Source of the DNA: Hirschia maritima DSM 19733
GTDB lineage: Bacteria > Pseudomonadota > Alphaproteobacteria > Caulobacterales > Hyphomonadaceae
Assembly: GCF_000378345.1 (NCBI RefSeq)
Contig: NZ_KB899545.1
Span: 124,001 to 188,000 of the forward strand
DNA length: 64,000 bases
Reading direction: 5' to 3'
Part shown: piece by piece, positions 8,095 through 16,587 of the stretch
Position numbering within the stretch: position 1 is the stretch's first letter
How the letters are laid out: every line of letters starts with the position of its first letter
Notes under the pieces: generated by a model
Seen by the model: only the letters and a program-made list of their open reading frames with translations
Told to the model about the DNA's origin: nothing
Databases searched by the model: none
Made by a program: the position numbers and the translations under genes

Positions 8095-8579
8095 GCGTTT
8101 TCAGTTGCGCCCGTTTTGGATTGTTCAATACGATCACCCCAATCAGCATAACGTAGCGCTTTACCAGTCTCTATGAATGATTTCATTGAGCTAAGAATTG
8201 CGGGCCAACCTTTGGAGACACCTTTAAGGACTGCTGAATTCTCAGGGAAACCCTGATGTTTTACAGTCAGCATTGTCGAAGGGCCATTTGTGTTAATTTC
8301 AAACGTTACTAGAGAGACGCCTTCATGGTGCATCGGGCCATGGCCACCAACGCGGAATGTGTGAATGAGTTTATGTGGCGCTTCGGATTCTAGGATTTCA
8401 CCTTGAACATCATCATTTCCTGAACGACGAAATACAATTGTTGAACCAGATTTAAACGTAGAGAGCATGTGAGTATCGGACCACCAATCACGCGGGCCAT
8501 CGTGTTCAGTAATTGTATCCCAAACCTTTTGTGGCGTAGCGTCTAGGTAGATTGTGTAAACAAATTCATTCGCGCTCAT
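8091..8579 (-). CDS. SRPBCC (AHSA1/START-like) domain protein
   Basis: A 162-residue single-domain SRPBCC protein, inverted inside the GTA cluster between g8 and g9. It starts with the family pattern FVYTIYLDATPQKVWDTIT, followed by WWSDTHMLSTFKSGSTIVF, LIHTFRV, VSLVTFEI and TMLTVKHQGFPENS, ending in the long ligand-covering helix GWPAILSSMKSFIETGK. Such proteins bind hydrophobic ligands in a deep cavity; many are called activator of Hsp90 ATPase homologues without evidence of that role. The ligand is unknown. It is not part of any known GTA and is best read as an insertion. Confidence 0.85.
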   Translation of the reverse strand: MSANEFVYTIYLDATPQKVWDTITEHDGPRDWWSDTHMLSTFKSGSTIVFRRSGNDDVQGEILESEAPHKLIHTFRVGGHGPMHHEGVSLVTFEINTNGPSTMLTVKHQGFPENSAVLKGVSKGWPAILSSMKSFIETGKALRYADWGDRIEQSKTGATENA

Positions 8580-8695
8580 GTGGGGTTCCTCGTTTTTTGT
8601 TTGGGGCAGCTTAACCTGAATTGCTGCGCTGCGAAAGATTAACAGGTCGTCGCACCAAAAATAATCACAAAAATTGTAAAAATGGAGACCAGACT

Positions 8696-9112
8696 ATGGC
8701 AACTCTACAGGGGCAAGATATGCTTGTGCGTGTGCGCAAGGATAACACTGACCAGAGCTTTGAGACGCTTGCGGGAATACGCAGAAGACAGTTCCGTTTA
8801 TCAGCGTTAGGTGTCGACATGACGCATGTGAATTCCCCCTCAGGGTGGCGGGAGTTTATGCAAGGAGCTGGTGTGAAGTCTGTTGAGGTTTCGGGAGAGG
8901 GTGTGTTCGTTGACGCATTGTCAGATGCTAAGTTGAGCACAGCTTTTTTTGAGCGTGAAATTCCTGACTTTGAATTGGTTATCCCGGAGTTTCTAACTCT
9001 GAGGGGACCATTTTTAATCAGTGATTTGAATTATGGCGGACATCATTTTGACGAAGCTGAATTCTCAATCACGTTGAAATCTGCAGGTGCGCTTCAGGTG
9101 GAGGCCAACTGA
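8696..9112 (+). CDS. GTA major tail protein (gp9)
   Basis: A 138-residue tail tube protein. The frame opens upstream, but ATG 8696 (MATLQGQDMLVRVR) is chosen because GGAGA lies about 8 bases before it and the family starts this way. The GTA/TP901-1-type pattern is clear: ETLAGIRRRQFRLSA, VDMTHVNSPSGWREFM, GVKSVEVSGEGVFVDA and LVIPEFLTLRGPFLIS. It should polymerise into the short GTA tail tube. It follows the inverted SRPBCC gene, so it needs either its own promoter or read-through. Confidence 0.9.
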   Translation: MATLQGQDMLVRVRKDNTDQSFETLAGIRRRQFRLSALGVDMTHVNSPSGWREFMQGAGVKSVEVSGEGVFVDALSDAKLSTAFFEREIPDFELVIPEFLTLRGPFLISDLNYGGHHFDEAEFSITLKSAGALQVEAN

Positions 9113-9113
9113 T

Positions 9114-9392
9114 ATGCAGCAAGACAATAATCAGGAACTAGATGCATTGGCACAAGCTATGGGAGCAAGGTTGAGTAGTGAAATGCGAAAGGCCATGGCG
9201 CAGGGAGAGTTGGAATTCAAAGATATGGCTGAAAGATTGGCGCATGACATGGCCAAGTTGGTCTTGAAACAGGTTTTGGCTGGCCTTTCATCTCAATCCT
9301 CCAGTTTAGGAGAAAACGGAAACAATGTCTCGACAGGCCAGTTTTCTCAATTGCTTACTCAATTAGTGCAACAAAGGAGCAGATATCTATGA
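9114..9392 (+). CDS. Short GTA gp11-like (tape measure) candidate
   Basis: A 92-residue, helical, Met/Gln/Lys-rich protein between the major tail gene and g12. ATG 9114 starts 2 bases after the g9 stop, and the end overlaps the g12 start (ATGA), so it belongs to the tail operon. RcGTA has g10, g10.1 and a roughly 220-residue tape measure g11 here; this gene sits in the g11 place but is less than half that length and lacks the Gly-rich C-terminal part. ELEFKDMAERLAHDMAKLVL resembles the g11 segment preceding the Gly-rich region. It could instead be an unrelated chaperone-type protein. Confidence 0.6.
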   Translation: MQQDNNQELDALAQAMGARLSSEMRKAMAQGELEFKDMAERLAHDMAKLVLKQVLAGLSSQSSSLGENGNNVSTGQFSQLLTQLVQQRSRYL

Positions 9393-10018
9393 GCGGTTTC
9401 CATGATATAGAGCTTCCAATGAAATTTGCGTTAGGTGCCGCGGGTGGACCAGAGTGGAAGACGCATGTGACCCAATTGGCGTCAGGCAAAGAATTTCGAA
9501 GCGGGCAATGGTCCGGTAGTCGGCGTCGGTGGGAGGTAGGCGGAGCAGTGCATTCGCACGAGGATTTGGAGGCTCTTACTGCTTTTTTCGAAGCGCGACG
9601 CGGTCGGTTGCATTCATTTCGTTTTAGAGATGTAACAGATTGGAAGTCATGCTCGTTCGAGGATGAAATATCGCCAATTGATCAAAAAATTGGTGTCGGG
9701 AATGGCGATGAGACAAAGTTTTCCTTGTGCAAAGCCTACCATAGTGGGGTTCAGGCGATATCTCGTAAAATCTCAAAACCAGTAACAGAGACAATTCGCA
9801 TTGCAATTGACGGGCAAGAAATCACTCAAGGCTGGGCGTTTGACGCAGACCTTTCTTTGGTGGTGTTTGATGAAGCACCGTTGTCTGGAGTGAATATCCA
9901 TGCGGGGTTTGAGTTTGATCTGCATGCTCGATTTGATACTGATGTTTTAGCAGTCTCATTGGATCATTTAAATGCAGGCCGAGTTGTTTCTGCGCCCATT
10001 ATTGAGCTTATTGATTAG
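9389..10018 (+). CDS. GTA distal tail protein (gp12), DUF2460
   Basis: A 209-residue protein with the DUF2460/TIGR02217 signature: FHDIELPMKFALGAAGGPEW near the start, RRRWEVGGAVHSHEDLEAL, then FFEARRGRLHSFRFRD.TDW and a C-terminal half ending GRVVSAPIIELID. It forms the hexameric ring at the tail tip that connects tube and hub. It starts in an ATGA overlap with the previous gene and is 11 bases from g13. Confidence 0.93.
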   Translation: MSGFHDIELPMKFALGAAGGPEWKTHVTQLASGKEFRSGQWSGSRRRWEVGGAVHSHEDLEALTAFFEARRGRLHSFRFRDVTDWKSCSFEDEISPIDQKIGVGNGDETKFSLCKAYHSGVQAISRKISKPVTETIRIAIDGQEITQGWAFDADLSLVVFDEAPLSGVNIHAGFEFDLHARFDTDVLAVSLDHLNAGRVVSAPIIELID

Positions 10019-10029
10019 CCGGAATTCCC

Positions 10030-10884
10030 ATGAAAATTATAGAAGAAGAATTTGCCGCTCGGTTGAAATCGGGCGTTGTGACGACCTGTTTGTGTTGGGA
10101 ATTCACACGACAAGATGGTCAAAAATTTGGGGCTACCGACCATGACGAAATGCTTCAGATTGATGACGTGGAATTTGAACCTGACCGGGCGCTGGCGAAC
10201 CTAGAGTTTGTCACAAATGCAGGGCTAGCTCCTGGACACGTATCAGGGGATGGAGCTCTTTCCGCGACTTTTCTAAATCAAGAAGATTTGACTCTCGGCA
10301 AGTGGGATGGAGCGGAGGTGAAAGTTTGGCGCGTGGATTGGAATGCTCCTGAGCATAGGATCCATGTGTGGAGCGGTTATCTAGGTGAGGTTAAGTATTC
10401 TGATCGCGTTTTTAATGCGGAGTTGGTGAGTTTAAAATCGCGATTGGAACGACGCATTGGGCGTGTGTATGCGCGCCAATGTGATGCTGCTCTGGGAGAA
10501 AAGCGATGTGGAGTTGATTTGAAAGACGAAGCATTTGGTATCTCAACAGTCATTTCTGAAGTAATCGCCCTTGATCGCTTTCGCATTGATGGTTTGACAG
10601 GGTTTCATTCAGGTTGGTTTTCCAATGGAATGATGAAATCGGCGGATGGAAGAGTCCTCCGCATTACAGTTCATGAAGGCAATTACGTAAAACTGGAACG
10701 AGAAATTGAACTATCCCCTTTGGACGAGGTTCAACTGGTTGCCGGATGCAACAAAACTTTTGAAACTTGTAAATCCAAGTTTTCCAATGTTCTAAATTTT
10801 CAAGGGTTTCCGTATTTACCTGGAATGGATGCTGTTATTTCCGGTCCGTCCTCGGGCGGGCAGAATGATGGAGGCAAAAGATAA
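10030..10884 (+). CDS. GTA hub protein (gp13), DUF2163
   Basis: A 284-residue tail hub protein (TIGR02218/DUF2163). It opens with LKSGVVTTCLCWEFTRQDG and continues with the GATDHDE and VWSGYLGEVKYSD patterns. Four cysteines stand out: ARQCDAALGEKRCGVDL in the middle and AGCNKTFETCKSKFSN before the family-typical NFQGFPYLPGMD close. In related tail tip proteins (phage lambda gpL) such a C-terminal Cys set holds an iron-sulphur cluster, so the same is inferred here. It overlaps g14 by one base. Confidence 0.92.
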   Translation: MKIIEEEFAARLKSGVVTTCLCWEFTRQDGQKFGATDHDEMLQIDDVEFEPDRALANLEFVTNAGLAPGHVSGDGALSATFLNQEDLTLGKWDGAEVKVWRVDWNAPEHRIHVWSGYLGEVKYSDRVFNAELVSLKSRLERRIGRVYARQCDAALGEKRCGVDLKDEAFGISTVISEVIALDRFRIDGLTGFHSGWFSNGMMKSADGRVLRITVHEGNYVKLEREIELSPLDEVQLVAGCNKTFETCKSKFSNVLNFQGFPYLPGMDAVISGPSSGGQNDGGKR

Positions 10885-11330
10885 TGCCTTCAGAACAAGA
10901 GATTATTGAAGAAGCAAGGAAATGGATCGGTACTCCATATCAACATCAAGCTAGTTGTCTTCAAGCTGGATGTGATTGCTTAGGATTGGTTCGCGGTGTT
11001 TGGCGTGAATTGATTGGGGGAGAGCCTGAATTGGTGCCGCCATACACTCCAAATTGGGCTGAACATAGTCGTCATGAAACACTTCAAGATGCAGCGCGTC
11101 GGCATCTAACTGAAATCCCGATAGGCAATACCCGACCAGGTGATCTGCTTCTTTTTCGTATGGCTCTTGGAGCACCAGCCAAACACATAGCAATAGTTAG
11201 TGAAACAGATGGCGGAAGACCCACGCGTATAATCCATGCCTATTGGGGGCGTAGCGTTGTTGAGACTTATGTAGGCAATTGGTGGATGCGAAGAATCGCG
11301 TCCGCATTTCGTTTCCCTGAAAATCAATAG
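10884..11330 (+). CDS. GTA cell wall peptidase (gp14), NlpC/P60 family
   Basis: A 148-residue peptidoglycan hydrolase of the tail tip. The NlpC/P60 layout is intact: ARKWIGTPYQHQ, catalytic Cys in GCDCLGLVRGVW, PGDLLLFRM, catalytic His in AKHIAIVSE and the RIIHAYW strand. It should open a path through the recipient cell wall during delivery. Start overlaps the g13 stop (one base); the gap to g15 is 21 bases and holds an AGAAAGG-type ribosome binding site. Confidence 0.93.
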   Translation: MPSEQEIIEEARKWIGTPYQHQASCLQAGCDCLGLVRGVWRELIGGEPELVPPYTPNWAEHSRHETLQDAARRHLTEIPIGNTRPGDLLLFRMALGAPAKHIAIVSETDGGRPTRIIHAYWGRSVVETYVGNWWMRRIASAFRFPENQ

Positions 11331-11351
11331 AATTCAGAAAGGTGTGCTCTG

Positions 11352-14300
11352 ATGGCTCAGCTTGTTTTTTCTACACTGGGCCAAAATATTGGTTCAGCTG
11401 TCCTGCCAAATGGTATTTCTGTTTTTGGTCAGCAAATCTCTGGAGCTGCAATTGGTCAATTTGTTGGCTCGGTAGCTGGTGCTGCTGTGGATTCATACTT
11501 GTTGGCTCCAAGGTTGGAAGGGCCGCGGATCAGCGAAGTGTATGTCACTGAAAGCCGGGAAGGAGCTTTCATTCCGCGTGCTTTTGGGCGCGTACGAGTT
11601 GGTGGGAATGTGATTTGGGCGGCTCGATTTAAAGAGCAAAAGCATGAAGAAGGTGGGAAAGGTGGTCCAAGTCAAACGAATTACTCTTATTCATTGAGTT
11701 TTGCCGTGGGTTTATGTGAGGGCGAAGTCTCCAGCGTTTCCCGCATTTGGGCAAATGGTGAGGAAATTGATCTGTCTCAAATCAATTGGCGTCTTCATAG
11801 AGGAAGCAAAGAGCAACTTCCTGATGCCTTGATTGAAGCAATCGAAGGCCAAGCACCAGCATATCGTGGATTGGCATATGTTGTGTTTGAGGATCTGCCA
11901 CTTGATGCTTATGGCATACGAATGCCTCAGCTTTCTTTTGAAATTATGCGTCCAGTTAAGCGAGACAATAATGATTTACCTTGCATGGAAGATGCAATTG
12001 AATCTGTCAATTTGATCCCAGGCTCAGGTGAATTTGCATATGCGACCACAATAGTAAGGCGTGTGATTGGGGAAGGTGAAGAAACAGCTGAAAACATGCA
12101 TAACGCTACCGGAAGTTCAAACTTTGTTGCTTCCGTTGATCAATTGATTGCTGAACTTCCAAATTTGAAACATGTCAATTTGATCGTTGGATGGTTTGGA
12201 AATGATTTGCGTTGTGGAGAATGCTTAATAAGACCGGGTGTGGAGATATCCGAAAAAGAAAACGTGCCGCTCGAATGGCGAGTAGCAGGAGAAACAAGGT
12301 CGGTTGCATATCAAATTAGTCAGGATGAAAATGGCCGTGCCAATTACGGCGGTACGCCTAGCGATGAAACGGTAGTTGAGGCTATTTGTGAACTAAAGGC
12401 ACGTGGGATAGAGGTTACAATTTACCCATTCCTTTTTATGGACATCCCAAAAGATAACGGGCTGCCTGATCCTTATGGCAAAAATGAACAGTCTGTTTTC
12501 CCTTGGCGCGGGCGAATTACATGCACCAATGGCTCTGACGCCACAGCATTGGCAGGAGGTGAAGTTGAAGACTTCTTCGGTAATGGCGTTGATGACTGGA
12601 GATACAAGCAATTCATTCGACACTATGCTGAATTAGCGGTTCTTGCCGGCGGTGTTCATGCCTTCCTTATTGGAGCGGAGATGGTTGGTCTGAGTCGTAT
12701 TCGATCAGCTCGGGGCGTATATCCAGCTGCGGATAAGTTCTCTGAATTGGCTGATCAAGTTAGAGGCATTGTTGGAGCTGATTGTAAAATATCCTATGCC
12801 GCTGATTGGACCGAGTATGGCGCTTACGTGCCAGAGGATGGTCAAAACGATATTGACTTTCCATTGGATGAATTGTGGGCCAATGCGAATATCGATTTCA
12901 TCGGCGTGGATTGGTATCCGCCAATGGCTGATTGGCGAGCAATTGATGGTCATCTGGATCAATTGGCTGGTTGGAAGTCTATTTTTGATGTTGAATATTT
13001 GCAGTCTAACATTGAAGGTGGGGAAGCGTATGATTGGTATTATGCAAACGATTTAGATCGATCCACGCAATCCCGAACTTCTATTCAGGACGGTGGATAC
13101 GATGAGCATTGGGTATATCGTCAGAAAGATATTCGCAATTGGCATGCGTCCACGCATACGCCGCGCAGAAATGGCGTGAAACAATCTCAATCAACATCGT
13201 GGATAGCAGGCAGCAAGCCGATCCGTTTTGTAGAGTTTGGATGTTCGGCGGTCGATATGGGACCAAACCAACCAAACGTGTTTTATGATCCCAAAAGTTC
13301 TGAAAGTGCGTTGCCGCATTATTCTTCAGGATCTCGAGATGACGTCATTCAACGCAATGTGATTGAAGCGTTTTGTGCCTATTGGAAAGCAGATGAATTG
13401 CTGGACGAACATGGTATTTCCATTTGGGCATGGGATGCACGTCCTTTTCCTGCATGGCCAAGACGTTCTGATATTTGGGGCGATGGCGATAATTGGAATT
13501 TTGGCCATTGGTTAAATGGTCGTGTTGGCTTGGCCCTTTTGCGGGACGTTGTGACCGATCTGACAAATTCCACAAACCTTTATGTTGATGTAGATGAAGT
13601 TTTTGGTTTGGTAAGCGGTTATGTCATTGATCGTTCCATGAGTATTCGGGACAGCCTTGAACCATTGAAATCGAGCTATGGCTTCCATTGCACAGAATTA
13701 GAAACTGGATTGAAAATCCGAAATAGCGGTTTTGATTTTCTTCATTTCAATATCGGTGATTTTGCAGTTCAGGATGAGGGATTTATTCGCACGCGTCCCT
13801 CTATGGAGCAAAATAGTGATGGAGTGCGTTTGAGATATATTGATGCACTGGCTGAATATTTGCCCGCGATAGCGATGTCAGGAAACGCGATACAACAAAA
13901 CTATCGGGATGTTTCTTTGCCTTTGGTTATGGATGAAAGTTCTGCAGTGGAATTGGCCAAGAGAATTCATGATCAAGTTGTCGAAGGGAAAGAGGCTGCG
14001 AAAATTAGCGGAAGTCTGCAGTTTTTGGAGATTGAGGCGGGAGATTATATCCGGTTTTCTGAAGAGAATGAAAATTGGTTTGTCGAGAAAGTTCGGTCGT
14101 CAAAACATATTTCCATCGAACTTTCTGTACCTCCCCAAAATACTTTTTCATTAAAGGCTGGAAGCGTACCTTCTGTGGATAGAGTGCCTATCTTGAAGTC
14201 CTCGGCAATAGTTGAGATTGTTGATGCTCCATCATTACCAAGTGAAGAAGATGATGCGCGCCCGCTAGTCTTTGCAAGTATGGTTCCTTGGCAGGGGGAA

Positions 14301-15116
14301 ATTGAAGTATTGGCAGGAGTTGAAGAAGGTTCATTCTCCAAACGCGCAATTCTTTCTCAGCCATGTATCATGGGGAGGTTAGCTTCTTCTTTGCCGCTTG
14401 GGCATTCAAGCAGGTGGATGGAGCATTCGGTCGATGTTCAACTGATTTCTGGAAAATTGGAAAGTGCTTCCAGAATTTCGGTTTTGAATGGCGCAAACGC
14501 GGCTTTGATTGAAACGGATGCAGGTTGGGAAATGCTTCAGTTTCAAAACGCGCTTCTTATTGCAGAAAATACATATCGACTATCTAAATTCTTACGTGGT
14601 CAACAGGGGAGTGATTCTATTCTTCTCTCTGAAATTGAAAGCGGTGCACGGATTGTTTTTCTTGATGGTAGTCACACTAGACTCAATTTGAACGACAGTG
14701 AGGTTGGATTGGATCTGAAGTGGAAAATTCAAGGGGAACAGGTCATAGAAGACACTTCAATTGGACGGAGTTTGGTGTGGCAACAAAAAGCATTGCAGCA
14801 ATGGTCTCCAGTTCACTTAAAGGTCGATGAAGTAGAGGGTGGCGTAAGCATTAATTGGGTAAGACGTGGAAGAAAAAGTGCTGACAACTGGGAACTTAGT
14901 GAGCTACCCAGAGAAATTGGTGACGACTTTAAAATTGAAATTAAGAAGGCAAATACTTCAGTCAGAGAGTGGATCAGCTCAGATGATAAATTTGTGTATT
15001 CCAACGAATTGCTGAATTCAGATTTTGCTATGGGCGAAACGGTGATGATTGAAGTTCGGCAGCTTGGAATTAATGGAATGTATGGACATCCTGCAAAAGC
15101 TTATTATGTGAATTAA
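11352..15116 (+). CDS. GTA megatron / host-specificity protein (gp15)
   Basis: A 1254-residue protein, close to the roughly 1300 residues of RcGTA g15, that trimerises at the tail tip and carries cell-contact domains. The first 70 residues are hydrophobic and Gly/Ala rich (GAAIGQFVGSVAGAAVDSYL). The GTA TIM-barrel-like domain covers about 440-740, marked by LIGAEMVGLSRIRS, SYAADWTEYG and FIGVDWYPPMADWR. A phage-tail_3-like region follows around 790-960, then a beta-rich C-terminal receptor-type region. The reading frame is intact throughout, arguing that the cluster is under selection. It is the last recognisable GTA gene. Confidence 0.95.
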   Translation: MAQLVFSTLGQNIGSAVLPNGISVFGQQISGAAIGQFVGSVAGAAVDSYLLAPRLEGPRISEVYVTESREGAFIPRAFGRVRVGGNVIWAARFKEQKHEEGGKGGPSQTNYSYSLSFAVGLCEGEVSSVSRIWANGEEIDLSQINWRLHRGSKEQLPDALIEAIEGQAPAYRGLAYVVFEDLPLDAYGIRMPQLSFEIMRPVKRDNNDLPCMEDAIESVNLIPGSGEFAYATTIVRRVIGEGEETAENMHNATGSSNFVASVDQLIAELPNLKHVNLIVGWFGNDLRCGECLIRPGVEISEKENVPLEWRVAGETRSVAYQISQDENGRANYGGTPSDETVVEAICELKARGIEVTIYPFLFMDIPKDNGLPDPYGKNEQSVFPWRGRITCTNGSDATALAGGEVEDFFGNGVDDWRYKQFIRHYAELAVLAGGVHAFLIGAEMVGLSRIRSARGVYPAADKFSELADQVRGIVGADCKISYAADWTEYGAYVPEDGQNDIDFPLDELWANANIDFIGVDWYPPMADWRAIDGHLDQLAGWKSIFDVEYLQSNIEGGEAYDWYYANDLDRSTQSRTSIQDGGYDEHWVYRQKDIRNWHASTHTPRRNGVKQSQSTSWIAGSKPIRFVEFGCSAVDMGPNQPNVFYDPKSSESALPHYSSGSRDDVIQRNVIEAFCAYWKADELLDEHGISIWAWDARPFPAWPRRSDIWGDGDNWNFGHWLNGRVGLALLRDVVTDLTNSTNLYVDVDEVFGLVSGYVIDRSMSIRDSLEPLKSSYGFHCTELETGLKIRNSGFDFLHFNIGDFAVQDEGFIRTRPSMEQNSDGVRLRYIDALAEYLPAIAMSGNAIQQNYRDVSLPLVMDESSAVELAKRIHDQVVEGKEAAKISGSLQFLEIEAGDYIRFSEENENWFVEKVRSSKHISIELSVPPQNTFSLKAGSVPSVDRVPILKSSAIVEIVDAPSLPSEEDDARPLVFASMVPWQGEIEVLAGVEEGSFSKRAILSQPCIMGRLASSLPLGHSSRWMEHSVDVQLISGKLESASRISVLNGANAALIETDAGWEMLQFQNALLIAENTYRLSKFLRGQQGSDSILLSEIESGARIVFLDGSHTRLNLNDSEVGLDLKWKIQGEQVIEDTSIGRSLVWQQKALQQWSPVHLKVDEVEGGVSINWVRRGRKSADNWELSELPREIGDDFKIEIKKANTSVREWISSDDKFVYSNELLNSDFAMGETVMIEVRQLGINGMYGHPAKAYYVN

Positions 15117-15188
15117 ACAGAATAGCTTTCATTTTTTCAAAATCACGTTTAATTCCTTGAGTCTGTGTAAGTATAGGGAAAAGAATAG

Positions 15189-16148
15189 TTGAGCTGGGAT
15201 CCGTATGCCGCATTAGGCGTAAGCAAAAATGCGACTGACAAAGAGATAAAATCTGCATACCGCAAACTAGCCAAAGAGCTACACCCTGACGTGCGCCCGA
15301 ATGATAAAGCAGCAGAGACTCGTTTTAAGCGTGTGAGTGCAGCTTTTGGCCTTTTATCCGATCCCGATAAACGTGCTCTTTATGATCGAGGGGCCATTGA
15401 TGCGGATGGCAATGAAAAGGCACCTCAATTTAGAGGTGGTTTCGGCGGAGGACACCAAGGGTATTCAGGAAGACCGGGTTCGGGGCCTGAAGGATTTGGT
15501 GGATTTGGCGGCGGCCAGCGAGCAGGACCGGATGTTTTTGAAGATTTGTTTGGCGGCATGTTTGGGCAAGGCGGTCGTGCGCGTGGTGGTGGATTTGGTA
15601 GCGGCTTTGGACAAGGGCAACAAGGTCCGGTTAAAGGGGCTGATGTTCGCTACAAGCTAGAGATAGATTTTCTGGAAGCAGTGAACGGAACGAGTAAACG
15701 AGTTGGTATGGCTGATGGCCGATCTCTTAATGTAAACATTCCAGCAGGCGTAGAGACTGAACAGACATTACGATTAAAATCACAAGGAGAGCCAGGGCCA
15801 GGAGGGATGAACCCTGGGGATGCTCTTGTTGAGATTATTGTAAAGAGTCATCCGGACTATGAACGTTCAGGGAGGAATATTCGGACCGATCTAAGAATCT
15901 CTCTAGTTGAAGCTGTTGAAGGTGGAAGAATTAAAGTGCCTACGCCATCTGGGGAGGTATCTTTAAATATTGCTGCAGGATCAAATAGTGGAAACGTGTT
16001 AAGATTGAAGGGTAAGGGTGTGCAAGTTAAAGGAAATCCTGGTGATTTACTTGTCCGTCTAATGGTAACCTTGCCAGATAAACCTGACTCTGAATTGCAA
16101 TCATTCCTGAAAAACTGGCGCGGAAGAGATAAAACTGTCAGGGATTAA
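15189..16148 (+). CDS. CbpA-like DnaJ family co-chaperone
   Basis: A 319-residue type II J-domain protein. The J-domain fills residues 1-68 with the HPD tripeptide in KELHPDVRPND; a Gly/Phe-rich linker (about 80-150) follows, then the DnaJ C-terminal substrate-binding domains (VNIPAGVETEQTLRLKSQG and LNIAAGSNSGNVLRLKGKG repeats). There is no CxxCxGxG zinc finger, separating it from true DnaJ. It would stimulate a DnaK-type Hsp70. The start is TTG (LSWDPYAALGV, read as Met). It begins 72 bases after the GTA cluster. Confidence 0.9.
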   Translation: MSWDPYAALGVSKNATDKEIKSAYRKLAKELHPDVRPNDKAAETRFKRVSAAFGLLSDPDKRALYDRGAIDADGNEKAPQFRGGFGGGHQGYSGRPGSGPEGFGGFGGGQRAGPDVFEDLFGGMFGQGGRARGGGFGSGFGQGQQGPVKGADVRYKLEIDFLEAVNGTSKRVGMADGRSLNVNIPAGVETEQTLRLKSQGEPGPGGMNPGDALVEIIVKSHPDYERSGRNIRTDLRISLVEAVEGGRIKVPTPSGEVSLNIAAGSNSGNVLRLKGKGVQVKGNPGDLLVRLMVTLPDKPDSELQSFLKNWRGRDKTVRD

Positions 16149-16263
16149 TTCATAATCTAGTGTTCTACTTGCATGACTCCTCGTTGTGAAACTGAAAAGG
16201 TAATCCTTAAAGATGCATTTCGTTCAGATGGTGTTCAGAGCAAGCAGGATATTCGTTATTCCT

Positions 16264-16584
16264 ATGATGCGTATATTTTCTCTTTCTGCCACCATTTTAG
16301 CATTGGTGATTGTTCCTGCCCAAGCACAGGCTTGGGGCGGTGATTCGTTAGTTCCTCAGAATGAAGCTCGAAATGCAGCTCAATCAGGACGAACCGTTCC
16401 TTTTGCGAAAATAAGTAGGCAGTTAAGAGAGAAATTTAGTGGTCAATTGGTAGATGCAGCTATGTACTCTCAAGTTGATGGCGGGTATCACTATAAGGTG
16501 ACATGGATGGCCGGTGATGGAAAACGTCTTTTAGTTAAAGTCGATGCATTGTCCGGGAAAATCCTACATACTCGCGGAGGATAA
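16264..16584 (+). CDS. Secreted PepSY domain protein upstream of a two-component system
   Basis: About 106 residues from ATG 16264, with a clean signal peptide (RIFSLSATILALVIVPAQAQA) and a PepSY domain: VPFAKISRQLREKFSGQLV, YHYKVTWMAGDGKRLLVKVDA and a final LSGKILHTRGG. The frame extends upstream to ATG 16213, but those residues would push the signal peptide inward. It ends 3 bases before the response regulator. In rhizobia a small periplasmic inhibitor, FeuN, is encoded directly upstream of feuP; a similar restraining role on the sensor kinase is inferred. Confidence 0.8.
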   Translation: MMRIFSLSATILALVIVPAQAQAWGGDSLVPQNEARNAAQSGRTVPFAKISRQLREKFSGQLVDAAMYSQVDGGYHYKVTWMAGDGKRLLVKVDALSGKILHTRGG

Positions 16585-16587
16585 AGA

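Noticed and set aside
13345-13575. Overlapping 60-76 codon minus-strand frames inside the megatron gene
   Set aside because: Three overlapping antisense frames in different phases without ribosome binding sites; shadows of the 1254-residue protein.
303-15116. Ordinary prophage
   Set aside because: No integrase, repressor, replication or lysis cassette, and gene order and families match gene transfer agents throughout.
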